Positions 1 through 10,759 are shown, numbered from the stretch's first letter. The stretch is DNA of 64,000 nt from Polyodon spathula (GCF_017654505.1 NC_054540.1:36663054-36727053); one strand, 5' to 3'. Notes: generated by a model from the sequence alone, not told the origin. Translations and numbers: made by a program.

Positions 1-512
1 TAACTATCACAGACTGCAGGAGGTGTCTTTGTTACACATTCAAGTTGCATTGCACAGCTAATGTAATGTACAATAATATTCCAAAACAACTGTGGCTGTT
101 AATGTTCTCATCCCGAGTTTTGGAAGAAAAAAAATCTAAAATGTGCCTACCTAGGTCACTTGAATAGGGCAGCTCACTTTGATTTTGAAAACTTGAAACC
201 TTCTGCAAAGTGAGCTGTTAAAGTAAAGCGCACTTAAGACTTCACAGAGCACTGTGATCCACTGACAAGTACAAGATGCCGTCTTCACACCGCCAGTCAG
301 ACACAGACTGCTCAATCTACAATGCAGTATTTTCAGTCATGCCAAAGAACTGGGGCCGCAGAGCTTCTGGTCTCAGATTATTTATTTATTTATTGCCCGT
401 ATCTGTGTGCAAGACGGAGTTCTGGTGTCCCCGTGTGGGAAATCAAAACGGAAGCTTGCTGGGTACTATGCTACGCAGGGTCATTTAGCAGCTGCTGCCT
501 CCGATGATGACG

Positions 513-548
<36 letters not shown>

Positions 549-2180
549 TGAACGACCGAAAGCGGGACTAGAGACAATGTCTTGCTGTCTCGGACTCAAG
601 ATTAAGAAAATACAAGGAAACAAATGTGTTTCTGCACTAAAACTGAGAAACAAAGAGTCGTCGTTTCCTGTTGGAGCTGCGCAAATCAACCACAAAACAT
701 TACTGCATCAAACTGCGCCGTATCTTGCACTAAGGCAATCAATTAAGATTTTAAATGCTATCACAGTTTATATTGATGTGCCCATAAACCCAAACAATCT
801 GGTTGTGGTCTTAAAACTATAATGCACACACACACACACACTTCTATTCCACTTGTATATGGTGTTTACACTTGTTTTGGTATTCTCTCCTCCCCAATTC
901 ATCTAGGAGTACCGTCACGTTTTCATACACAAATGACACGATCACTCTATGCATACAAGCCCAAACTCAGTAAAAGGTTACACATACATGCACAGTCATT
1001 TTTATAAAAATTACGACAAAAAAAAAATGTAAACGTACTTGTCATGCGAGGTTCATTCTTCTGCAAACTCGTTCATCAGAAGAGAAACCCTGGCAACAGA
1101 ACGAAGTACGTCCCCGGACAGGTCGATTTGCTCTGCAGTCAGTTATCAAACGATCACTCCTGTTATACAACCAATCCGATTCTGTGTATAGTTCCCATCG
1201 CGAGGCAAAACACCGGACAGAAACCCCACTTTTAAACTTTATCTGAAATGTATTTTTGTCTTATTGCCAATGCAAACACAGATCTTCGTGCAGGTTTTTC
1301 AATGCGCATCTGCCACCCTCTTCCTTGCTCTGTCCTTGTTTAAATATTTCAGTTTAGCGTGTAGTTTTAACAATACAACCACATCTTACATTTGCACATC
1401 AGCTGAGAACAGCCCCCCTGCGTTTCGTCTTCAAATTATCCTTGTTTTCTGAGGTTAACACACCAAGTGCACTACTTACTCGGTTTCAAAACAAATGGTA
1501 GCGATTAATTACAGAGCCGAGTGCCCGTGGATTCTGATGTCATGTATCCATAATCAAGACTCGAAAACTAGCTTGTTTCACAGAGGCTGTACCTCCCAGG
1601 GCCTTCCCCTGGCCTTGCTAGCCGGCTGCTCTTCCTTGCTCCGGGGTAAACCTCACTCACGGTGTCACACGGCCAGCTAGTACTGGATACGTAGAAGTCC
1701 GGGTCGGTGAGAACAACCCTTCTATCTTAAGGAAAGGACGAAAGATACCTCCACCAGTTCAAATTAAAAAATACTCTCCTTACAAATATGTACTGCAATG
1801 CAATTTACCCATAATAATTTAAAAATAGAATTCAAATAACAAGAAAGGAAGAATAATATTAAGCGGTTCTAGTAAAGCAGTGGCATTGTGTTGCCCGCAA
1901 ATGCAGAAAAAACGATTCCAATCCATGTAATAAAAGAATATCCTTTAAACTAAAAACAAAAAAAAAAAAACTTGTTTTATTGTGGCTATTCTACTATCTG
2001 CTGTAATACCCCAGCGCTCCAAATATGAGTTTGCGTTTTCAAAACATGAAACAAAAAATTCGAAAAGAAATATTTAAATAATAAAAGAAATACTAACTTA
2101 ATTGCTCACAATTATCACCAAATTAAATGGTATAACTTTATTCGTAATAAAGATGTTACCCTTTATACACGCTTTAGGTC
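1..2180. other. No gene seen; AT-rich sequence with microsatellites
   Basis: I see no supported gene here. The short open frames are all under about 80 codons and show no recognisable protein. A TTA-repeat microsatellite lies at about 513-549 and a CA repeat at about 822-841. Poly(A) runs occur near 1018 and 1960. Confidence 0.6.
513..549. repeat. (TTA)n microsatellite
   Basis: Uninterrupted TTA/ATT trinucleotide tract of about 12 units. Read on the minus strand it makes a poly-Asn stretch in a spurious open frame. Confidence 0.95.
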
Positions 2181-2189
2181 TGTCTCAAT

Positions 2190-2525
2190 ACTAAATGGCG
2201 ACTAAAGCCCCAAAACCGACAAGAGACAGAACCCTCCCCTCAATCCTAACGCAAGGGCAAAGGCACGTACAGCGCCTGCGCGGCTGATAATTTGCTCATC
2301 GGTTTTGTAGTCTTTTTTACCTGAAGAAGAGCATATGTTCCTTTCTGTCAGTGGTTAGAATATTACAGTTCCCGTGGTGCATTCTGAAACCCGCGCGTAG
2401 ACGCCAAAGAACTTCAGAAGATTTTTGGAAACACCAACGGTCAGAAGCAAAATAACCAACTACACTTCCCGTGGTTCAGGGCGATTTATTTGAAAACTGA
2501 GTGCATCATAGGAGTTGTAGTTTTT
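2190..2525. promoter_or_regulatory. Promoter-like cluster: YY1-, NRF1- and three ZNF143/SBS-like sites
   Basis: Five motifs typical of vertebrate housekeeping and bidirectional promoters sit within about 330 bp. A YY1-like AAATGGCGAC is at about 2193-2202. An NRF1-like GCGCCTGCGC is at 2272-2281. Plus-strand ZNF143/SBS-like sites are at about 2362-2386 (ATTACAGTTCCCGTGGTGCA core) and 2459-2483 (ACTACACTTCCCGTGGTTCA core). A minus-strand site at about 2502-2521 reads ACTACAACTCCTATGATGCA. CpGs are locally concentrated (CCGCGCGTAGACGCC near 2391-2405). The ATG inside the YY1 site opens a 31-codon frame ending at a TGA at about 2286-2288, which could be a first coding exon or chance. I cannot name the gene. 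The sites are seen directly; promoter function is inferred. Confidence 0.5.
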
Positions 2526-2840
2526 AATTGTGAGACACAGCTGTTACAGACTGAAATACAAAATATTCGTTGGGAAATTTCTGTACTGTACGTAACCGGC
2601 TTTCAATATTTGTACAGTAGTTGCAATATGCTATACTTGTGTTCAATTTCACACTATATAACTTACTAGGGTCTGTTTTTACTATTATTCCATTGTATTT
2701 GCTTTATATGAAATCCGATAGTCCAGTTTGTTTACATTCCTCAAATGTATTTATGAGGCAGGTATTGAGAATGGGTCAAGAAAAATAGCTACTGCAGACT
2801 ACATAAGTTTAAAAAGGAGGGTTTTTATTGATGTAATTTT

Positions 2841-2872
2841 GCCCCCCCCCCCCCCAAAAAAAAAAAACCCCA
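2841..2872. repeat. Homopolymer C15/A12 block
   Basis: A run of about fifteen C directly followed by about twelve A. A second long C tract (about 15) lies at 10494-10508. Confidence 0.9.
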
Positions 2873-2903
2873 CCCTTCTTAACATTTTTATATATCTGAA
2901 GGT

Positions 2904-3400
2904 AAAATGTGAAAAAAAAAATCCAAGTTATCAGCATTACCCTGTCATTGAAAGTGAAGATATCAAAAACGCAAGCCAAGTTTCAAGAAATGACAGCCTT
3001 TACCAGCACAAAGCAAACAGGCCAACTGTAAAGCCGATGGGGGCCAAGGTTGCTCCAATTGTTTCTTTTAACTTGTATCAAAAACACAAGTTTATTTAGA
3101 AGAAACAAGTAGGGCAACCTTGGTCAGCACCAAGCAAATAGGCACAACTGTCAAAGCGGTGGGGGTCAAGACTTGTGTTTTTGATGCAAGTGCGATCTGC
3201 TTTATTGTGCCTGAAAAAAACAAGTAAAGTTAGAAGAAACAACTGGGGCAACCTTGACCCCCACCGCTTTTACAGTTGTGCCTATTTGCTTGGTGCTGGC
3301 CAAGGCTGCCCCAAAGGTTTTTTTAAACTTGGCTTGTATTTTTCATATTTCCACTTTAAATGGCTGGGCACTTTTGATAACTTGGGTTTTTTTCACATTT
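2904..3400. repeat. Foldback (long inverted repeat) element with a third internal copy
   Basis: The left arm (about 2904-3085) and right arm (about 3226-3400) are diverged reverse complements. Shared blocks in order are AAATGTGAAAAAAA, CCAAGTTATCA, GCAAGCCAAGTTT, a CAGCAC..AAGCAAA.AGGC block, CAACTGTAAAAGC and GTTTCTTTTAACTTG-type ends. A further partial copy, in the left-arm orientation, lies between them at about 3107-3185 (AGCACCAAGCAAATAGGCAC). I see no coding capacity. The structure fits a non-autonomous foldback or MITE-like element; superfamily unknown. Confidence 0.7.
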
Positions 3401-4415
3401 ACAATGTGTTTTTGTTTCAAATATCACTTATGTTTTCACTCAACGGATATGTATATTGTATGGGGGAGGGGGTATAATGGCAAAAGCATTTGAATTCCAA
3501 TTTATAATACAGGGCAGATCCAGACTTTCATGAAGGGGGGTCAAGACTTCATGAAGGGGGGATACCTGATATGAGACATACCTCTAAAGTAAACAATTTA
3601 CTGTATAAAATATTTTTTTTATTTTGCATAGTTTATGCCATGGTTGCATCTCCACAAATATACTCCTAACATACGCTATTGAAACTAAATACCTTCAGTG
3701 TACAATATTCCTGGTTTCTAGTTAAAGTTTAAACAAATAAAGAAAAAAAAATCATTAATCACAATTAATCATATTTCATTTACTTCCTTTCCTAGTAATC
3801 ACAGCATGATTTGAAAAAGATAACAACAGGCTTCTTCAAAACTTTGTTACCATAAATAGCCATAGAAGACTCTTGCAAATTCTCATAATCATTTTGCACA
3901 AGCCTATATCATATCAAACCACTAAATTAACATTCAGCAACAAATATTACACCACGCCTATGGCTTTTAAAACACTTACAGTACGAACACATTCCTTTTC
4001 AGTGCGCCGCTGCAGAGATGAATTAGCCTTCTTTTTGCTGTCATATTTCAGTAATATTTTGTAAGATTTTCTTATTCAGTAAGATTTGCGTTGTACAAAG
4101 CCACACGGGCTTTTATTATTGCTGAACACAACCATGCCATAATTTGTTTCCACACAGTGGATTCAGACTCACACTTCAGCAACGGAATGTTCCACTGCAA
4201 CACATTCTCCTTTTTCTTTTACTCCATCAGCACATATGCTTTATATCATGATTGCGGTGCAGGAATAACTCCTGATATAAAGCATGTCATGATATAAAGC
4301 ACGTCATGATATAAACAGAGTTTCCCGTTTGCCTATGACAGCACATTACAAGTGCAAGAAAGAAAGAAAAGTAACTGCGAATTAAAGAGCAGGGTTTTAA
4401 TACTGTGCTTTTGAT
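3401..4415. other. No gene seen; small tandem duplications
   Basis: AT-rich sequence. A CTTCATGAAGGGGGG-type unit is repeated twice at about 3525-3560. A CATGATATAAAGCA-type unit is repeated about three times at 4247-4315, with an inverted partial copy just upstream. No recognisable protein. Confidence 0.5.
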
Positions 4416-5475
4416 CTAGGAATTGATGGAATCGATTCTGGTTTCGATCCGATTCCATGGCACCTGAGAGGCTCCTTGACTGCTGTGAAATGCTCCAGCA
4501 TAAGAAATGTGGTTCCACCTGGTTTCCACCCCCTGAATTAATTTCAGTTCCTGCTGCTTCATATCATTTTGCAAAGCTGCCAGTTTTTCTTTAACAGCTG
4601 TGCTGGTCCTGAAATATCCCATGATTTTTTTACCAGAAATCACCACCCTAGTATGGTAAGCGATGTGTCAGTCATGGAGGAGACGTGATTGAACTATCTA
4701 TCAAAGGGATGACTAAGGGTATTTTTTAAGGGTTTGTTGCTAACATGAACCCAGGAGCTGTCGCTACAAGCCAGCACCAAGCCCGGACTATACTGCACCT
4801 CTAATACACCATTGCTGTCTTACACCACACCTGCACCAAGAGCACTCACTATCAGGAGAAGTGTCTGTATCTGTGTTGTGTGTCTGTGTTTGTTACTATT
4901 ATTTCGGGACTGAACCCTATGGTTTATATGCTGGCAATACACATTGTTGTGTAGAACCAGCCTTATTATTTAACAGTCTCTAGCAGACCAAGAGAATTAA
5001 AAAGACTATTTGAACCGAGAGCTTGGTGTCTGTTGTTGTTTGGAGCACCTGCATCACTACTACACCAAACCACTCATTCATATCTTCTCTCTGATTTCTT
5101 CCAGATCAGCAACTGTTGCCAGGATGTCCTTCCCAATTAAATTCAGTGTGGGCAAAGCATGGCCTATGTCGCAGGTTGAGCTTGTGAATCGTAGCAACCA
5201 TGTTGACGCCAATATCAGTGATGGCCCCTAGCTCTGAATTATGCCATCAAGACACTGGAATCCGAGGTGTGGCGTTCTGTGAACCTGGAAGGAAATTAAT
5301 TCAATAAGTACTGCAAGATTTATTTTATATGGGTCAAAACAGCAGTTTTGTCACCAAATTGCCATCTGGAGAGATGCAATGTGAAGTAAGAGCCAGGTGT
5401 GACTCCATATTGATTGAAGTCCACATATCAGTAATAATGGACACAAAGGATGCTCCCTGTAAAATATACACATAC
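4416..5475 (-). pseudogene. hAT-superfamily transposase relic (ZBED-like), broken
   Basis: Read on the minus strand from high to low coordinates, three segments match the order of a hAT (BED-finger type) transposase. A DMWTS-type motif with a following SHCISPDGN-like strand is near 5330-5460. An ITDIGVNMVA..NLRHRPCFAHTEFN stretch, the DNA(A)NM and CFAHTLN region, is near 5125-5230. A KIMGYFRTST..KLIQGVETRWN segment is at about 4500-4640. The frame is broken by stops and frameshifts, and roughly 400 bp of unrelated sequence (about 4650-5040) separates the last two segments. The catalytic core is incomplete, so the element is dead. Superfamily assignment rests on motif order, not on termini, which I could not locate. 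Confidence 0.75.
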
Positions 5476-5487
5476 CAAAACCAGTTA

Positions 5488-5502
5488 AATAATTACCTAA
5501 CC
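5488..5502. repeat. Target site duplication, left copy
   Basis: AATAATTACCTAACC, repeated exactly at 6394-6408. The pair brackets both the SINE and the RPS26 retrocopy. Confidence 0.85.
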
Positions 5503-5977
5503 CGGGGCTCCTGAGTGGCGCATCCGGTAAAGGCGCTCCACGTGGAGAGCAGGATGCGCCCTATAGCCTGGAGGTCGCCGGTTTGAGTTCAGGCTATTCC
5601 ACTGCCAACCGTAGACGAGAGCTCCCAAGGGGCAACGCACAATTGGTCAAGCGTTGCCCGGGTGGGGAGGGTTTAGGTCAGCCAGGGTGTCCTCGGCTCA
5701 CTGCGCACCAGCGACCCCTGCAGACTGGCCTGTTGGCTTGCCTGTAAGCTGCGTTGTCCTCCAATGCTGTAGCTCTGAGGTGGCTGCATGGTGGGCCTGC
5801 AGAGTGAAAAAAAAGACTGACAATACACGTTTCGGAGGACAGCGTGTGCTCGTCTTGGCTGCTCCCGCTCGAGTCAGGGTGGGGGTTCTAGCGGTGAGCT
5901 GTCTAAAATAATACAATTGGCTATTTTATGTGGGGAGAAAAATGGGGTAAAAATCAATTGTCGACTACGACTACTAC
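5503..5977 (+). mobile_element. tRNA-derived SINE, full length
   Basis: The 5' part is tRNA-like. An A-box-like GAGTGGCGCATCCGGTAAAG starts near 5513, and a B-box-like GGTTTGAGTTC is at 5580-5590. The body runs through a central region with CACGTTTCGGAGGACAG (about 5826-5842) and a GGGGAGAAAAATGGGGTAAA stretch near the 3' end, then a short (ACT)n tail. The RPS26 retrocopy lies in that tail, and remaining tail repeats (TACTACTAATAATAAT) resume after it at 6381. The element would be transcribed by RNA polymerase III and mobilised in trans by a LINE. The exact 15-bp flanking duplication supports insertion by target-primed reverse transcription. Confidence 0.85.
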
Positions 5978-6378
5978 CTTTCCAAGATGACCAAGAAGAG
6001 AAGGAATACCGGATTCGCCAAGAAGGGCCGTGGCCACGTCCAGCCCATCCACTGCACCAACTGTGCCGGCTGCGTGCCCAAGGACATCAGGAACATCATG
6101 GAGGCAGCCGCCGTCAGGGACATCTCCGAGGCCGGCGCGTTCGACTCCTATGTTCTGCCCAAGTTGTACGTGAAGTTGCACTACTGTATGAGCTGCGCCA
6201 TCCATAGCAAGGTGGTGAGGAACCGCTCCTGTGAGGCGAGGAAGGACCGCACCCCACCCCCCAGGTTCAGGCCAAGAGGTGGTGCCCCAAGAGCTCCACC
6301 CAAGCCCATGTGAGGACAGCATGAATATTCTGGGAATTTCTACAAATAAGTCAGATTGACAAAAAAAAAAAAAAAAAA
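5978..6378 (+). pseudogene. rps26: Processed retrocopy of ribosomal protein S26 (eS26)
   Basis: An intronless frame at 5987-6313 encodes 108 residues that match eS26, a small-subunit protein near the mRNA exit. The N-terminus MTKKRRN, the zinc-binding cysteine pairs (C23/C26 and the HYCMSC pair) and the C-terminus PPPRFRP..PPKPM are all recognisable. The usual vertebrate length is 115. This copy lacks a seven-residue block after CVPKD (the basic KAIKKFV-type segment), an in-frame 21-bp deletion, and has several substitutions. A short pyrimidine-rich leader (CTTTCCAAG) precedes the ATG, and an 18-A tail is at 6361-6378. Short CTACTAC repeats at 5971-5977 and 6380-6386 may be its own target duplication. 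The frame is open, so expression is possible, but the lost basic segment and the retrocopy structure favour a pseudogene. Confidence 0.92.
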
Positions 6379-6393
6379 CCTACTACTAATAAT

Positions 6394-6408
6394 AATAATT
6401 ACCTAACC
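6394..6408. repeat. Target site duplication, right copy
   Basis: Exact 15-bp match to 5488-5502. The overlap with the AAT-rich tail means the true duplication could be a few bases shorter. Confidence 0.85.
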
Positions 6409-8190
6409 TAAAATATTGAATGACAACTGCATTGTTTACCTCCAATGCCTTCATCAGAGTTGCTTTGGTCGCCTCATATTGTCAACGACTAAATCCTTAT
6501 TTGATTCATGACGAGAATGAACACCGGAGGGAATGTTTATTTTGAACAGCTCATGTTTTCGGCTTATCATTGCTTGCACTCTGTGCTTTCCTGACAATTA
6601 ATTAAATCATTATATTTCTAGTAAATACTGATGTGAAACACCTCAACAAAATCTAATTAACTTACTTTTAGCTAAAGACAAGTTCTTTGCATACCCTGTT
6701 TGTCTGCCGACAGGCTCCTGCTACATAGTAGCCTTGAAAAACAATGTCACATCACATTTCTATCCATGCATGGACTCACCTTTGTCCATAAAAACATTTA
6801 TGATTGCCATTAAAAATTATAATTACATTGGTATTAAATAATATCCCCGTTAACATAGAAAGATAGAGAAAAATGTTTGCTCACACTGAGGATAAATAGA
6901 ACATTGATCGATTTTGCCAGATAATGCAAGACAAAGGTCCTAAATTGCAAATATATCAGCAAGAGAGAGAGTGTTCTTTGCTTTGCTTTGCTTTGTACAC
7001 TGAAAGGTGGCTCCCGATGCGATCCAGAGCACTCTACCGCCAGGAGAAATTGACAAGACTTGTTTTGGTCATCGACAGCTGACTGTTAAACATTAGTTTT
7101 CATATATAAATGCAGTAAATACAGCTGATGCTGAGCGCAGAAACTTGCCCCATAAACTTGTCCTGGCCTATTGAAGACAAAAAAAGAGCTGGCGTTCCTT
7201 TATTTCAATCTTGGAATTTAGAAAGACTTTATGTTAAAAAAAAAAATCCATTGTTTTCTACTTAGTTTTTTTTTTTTTTTACTTATGCTAGTAGTTTGAT
7301 ATCCATTTTGAGAGAAGAACCCAATACAACTGTACAATACTTTTGTTACTTTGCACATACTTGTATATAGACACCACTTAATTCTGCATAATTTCGATTT
7401 TTTTCTGTGCATAATTCCCTGGGGTGTATCTATTGCATCATTGCTGAGACCAGTGACAATGTGAATATTTTTCCGAAGCATCAGCTTACAGCCTTTTTTC
7501 ACTCATATGCTAGTTTCCAGTCCAGCTGTATGACTGCAGTCAGCCTTATAAGCTTTCAATTTCTTCAGCACATCTTCCTGGAGGGAAGGAAGGCAGTTTA
7601 CAGTATCTATTGCCACACGATGAATGTCGTCCCCGGGCATACTATCAAGCATAACGGTCTGTATCTGGTTACAGGTGTCTACTGTAGGCATGAGACCGGT
7701 TGAACTTATATCTTTGTCATCTAAATCTTTCATGTGTTGAATAATTTATTTTTTGTAGCTGTAAATATCTCCTCCCTTGATTAGTATCAAATGTGATCAG
7801 TTTTGTTGGTGGCTCAGAGTCTGCCATGGTTAAACAGATTGGCATAAACCCGGTCCTGCTTGTGGTGCATATTAATTGTGAGTTCATCATACATGAACAA
7901 TTTCCACTGGTCCACAGATCCAATAGAGCCAGTCAATTTGGACAATTCCTCTTGAGTAAGGGGCACATAAGGTGGATTCTGATGCACAGGTGGAAGCTGC
8001 AGCAAATCCCCAGAAGAAATATGTTGATTTTAACAAACCAGCCATTGTCTTTGTTGGCAGTGTGGAAAATCTCACATAGGCAAAAATGGATGTATAGCAA
8101 GGTGACATTGGAAATCATAGACACCTTATCAATAATGATGGATAAGGGTGTCTGCTAGCAAATAAAGAAGAAGAAGATATAATAATAATA

Positions 8191-8236
<46 letters not shown>

Positions 8237-8265
8237 TGAAAACATTTTAGGAGCTTTGGTTTGTT
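6409..8265. other. No confident gene; protein-like minus-strand frames at 7.5-8.1 kb
   Basis: Mostly AT-rich. A short (CTTTG)n run is near 6978-6996. On the minus strand, consecutive frames between about 8005 and 7503 look protein-like, including QNPPYVPLTQEELSKLTGS and PGDDIHRVAIDTVNCLPSLQ, with the last frame ending at a stop at 7503. Frameshifts and a stop lie between the pieces. This could be a decayed retrocopy of a host mRNA, but I do not recognise the protein. A TAA/AATAAT microsatellite lies at about 8178-8236. Confidence 0.35.
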
Positions 8266-8500
8266 TCACTAGAATAATAATTAATCATTTAGCAGATGCT
8301 TTTTATCCAAAGCGACTTACAGAGATAATTGGGGGTGAACAATTCATCAACAACTGCTGCTGCAGAGTCACTTACAATTGGACCTGGGCTTTACGTCTCA
8401 TCTGAAGGATGGAGCACAAGGAGGATAAGGGACTTGCTCATCAGGAACACACACAGTGAGTTAATGGCTGAGCCAGGATTTGAACTGGACTGGTATAAAG
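8266..8500 (-). mobile_element. SINE, minus strand, 5' part partly lost (L2-type tail)
   Basis: On the minus strand the core reads GTAAGTGACTCTGCAGCAGC, and the 3' end reads GTAAGTCGCTTTGGATAAAA then GCATCTGCTAAATGA, the common fish SINE/L2-type tail. The tRNA head is represented only by the B-box side (CAGTTCAAATCCTGG near 8470-8490). It is the same family as the copies at 10534 and 26704. Confidence 0.75.
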
Positions 8501-9265
8501 TCCCTTTCTTTATGTACTGTCTCTTAGTATTACAGTATGTTTAACAGAATGTGTATAACATAACATTGCAATATTGGATTGGAATGCAGCAAAGTAAAAA
8601 TGTATAATTATTTGTACTTACTGTACGACTGTCCCAATTGAATTTGTGTGCAATTCAGAACTTTGAGAAGTGTGCATTAATCCCATAGATGAATCAGTGA
8701 TCAGTTGTAATGTAATCCAATGGACAGATTGATGACAGACTGAATGAAACAAGTGTTTTCTTAAAACAGCAGTTAATGTTTACTTAAAATCCGAAAAAAC
8801 AAAACATAACAACAACACAGAGATGTTTCGTGCTATGTCTGGTAAAATGGCTTTCTCAAACACAGCTGGAGAAGTGGCTTGATAAACAATTTGAAATGCA
8901 GAAGCAATTATCTGTTCTAACATGTTACTGATAATAACACACACACACACACATTACGGGAATAGCAAAATTCTATATATATATATATATGCAGGAAATT
9001 ATTTTATTTTAACAAAAATTATTCCTGCAGCTTAGAAACCTAAACAAGTGTACACAGACTCTTCTAAGGTCTTTTCAACATGTCAGTGCACTTGGGTTTA
9101 AGATCAGGTCTTCTGAATCACTGTAGGATGAGCAATTAGGGGAAAAAAAAGAAAAGTAAACTCTGGCTTTTGTGTTCCGTATGACATCATGGGTCGTTAT
9201 TGCTGTGTTATCTGTTTGGCAATGTGGGAAATAATCCTTACACTATCAGCTGTAATACTAATAAC

Positions 9266-9324
<59 letters not shown>

Positions 9325-9600
9325 AATTGAAAAGACCTCTGAAACAGATTTTAAACTTCTAAGTGTAAAATGTTGTTAAGATGTTAACATTGAAAAGAAA
9401 AATTGCAGGTAGTTATATAAACAGCTGTAGCAACAGGTGGGGATGTATAAAGGCATATATTTGGAACCCCGCTACTTACTCTTTTAAGTTTTGGATGATA
9501 CAAGTATCTGCTACTTAAAATATCCTTATAGCACAAAGGTCTCTTCTTACATTTTCAAACGTAATCTGTACACCTTCACTGCCACAAGCAAAATATAATC
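8501..9600. other. No gene seen; microsatellites
   Basis: An (AC)n tract at about 8937-8953, a (TA)n tract at about 8974-8990 and a long (AAT)n tract at about 9266-9322. No recognisable coding sequence. Confidence 0.6.
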
Positions 9601-9702
9601 CAGTCTGTCATGTAGTTATTACAAGAGAGTAGTGAACTCATAAACATGTGATATTATTGTCCCTGGTGCCTGATGTCATGCTAGAGGTGACACAATGTGC
9701 TC
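9601..9702 (+). repeat. Diverged direct repeat, copy 1
   Basis: Contains CTGTCATGTAGTTATTACAA, GAGTAGTGAA.TCATAA and CATGCTAGAG blocks that recur in the same order at 10441-10533. Confidence 0.7.
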
Positions 9703-10440
9703 AAAAAGCAAAAATTGCACAACATTCTAATGCACGGGACACAGCATGCTGTATCGCGCACCAACAGTCGTCATAGTTTGATTTGACGCACGCTAGGCTC
9801 ACCAGCCCAAACCAAATCAGAGCCATAGTTGTAGAAACTGGGCAAGAATGAATGGAATTGTACATCCGGTTATGATAAGGGACTTTTTATATAGCGCTCG
9901 TTTTAATTAAAACCCAGTTTACCCAGGGAAGAAAAATGAAAAGGTGAGATGAGAAGTTTGCTTTCTGGACTGATTTTGTTTGCACAATTCACAGAACAAT
10001 CTATCGAAACTAATATAAAGAAACTTTGGCTTTTCTAAGTTACATATATCAGGCAATTTGAACTGAAGAGCAGTTCCTGAACTCAGGTAACAGCACTAAC
10101 ACTGGCTTCTCCCAAAAAAAAAAAAACAACAAAAAACCTGAAGTAATTACTATAAGAACCTCTCCTGATGATATCAAACGTCATAAAATGATAAGTACAA
10201 ATACTAAGCTACATACTTTTCAAGCTGAATTTCCTTAAAAATGTCTTACTTTCAAGTAAAGATGCATTGCACTATGGTATTTAAAAAATGTTTTGGAAAC
10301 ATTGAGCAATTTCAAAATGGAGTAAAAAACTACAATTTAAATCAATACGATAATGTGAAATAATAAAATGCTTAATATAATTTTAAAGTAAGCACTATGA
10401 GATCACCCCATACCTACATGCCTTTGGTCTATAATCTATT

Positions 10441-10533
10441 CTGTCATATAGTCATTACAAAAGAGTAGTGAAATCATAAGCATATATTATTGCCCCCCCC
10501 CCCCCCCCATGCTAGAGTTGCTGCAATGTGCTG
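10441..10533 (+). repeat. Diverged direct repeat, copy 2, interrupted by a SINE
   Basis: Same block order as 9601-9702, with a C15 tract in place of CCCTGGTGCCTGATGT. A SINE begins immediately after it, and a short matching block (TAATGCA.GGGAC) resumes after the SINE at about 10748-10760. Confidence 0.7.
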
Positions 10534-10747
10534 TAAAGGAGGCTGTGTGGTAAAGAAAAGGGCTTGTAACCAGGAGGTCCCCAGTTGAAATCCTAACTCA
10601 CTCAAGTCACTTAACATCTTTGTGCTCTGTCTTTTGGGTGAGTGTGTTGTAAGTGACTCTACAGCTGATGCATAGATCACACACCACATTTCTGTAAGCC
10701 GCCTTGGATAATGACGTCTGCTAAATAAACAAATAATAGTAATGTAA
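10534..10747 (+). mobile_element. tRNA-derived SINE with L2-type tail
   Basis: The tRNA-like head (GGCTGTGTGGTAAAG.. with B-box-like CCCAGTTGAAATCC) is followed by a core with TTGTAAGTGACTCTACAGCT and GATGCATAGATCACACACC. The tail GTAAGCCGCCTTGGATAATG then ACGTCTGCTAAATAAAC is the L2-type 3' end. Head and core match the copy at 15488, but the tail does not. Confidence 0.8.
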
Positions 10748-10759
10748 TAATGCAGGGGA

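Noticed and set aside
471..695. Minus-strand frame with a poly-Asn stretch
   Set aside because: Translation of the TTA microsatellite; no homology-like content around it.
5503..5600. Functional tRNA gene
   Set aside because: A- and B-box-like sequences are present, but no cloverleaf can be closed and the sequence continues as a SINE body.
5954..6322. Minus-strand 122-codon frame
   Set aside because: Antisense shadow of the RPS26 retrocopy.
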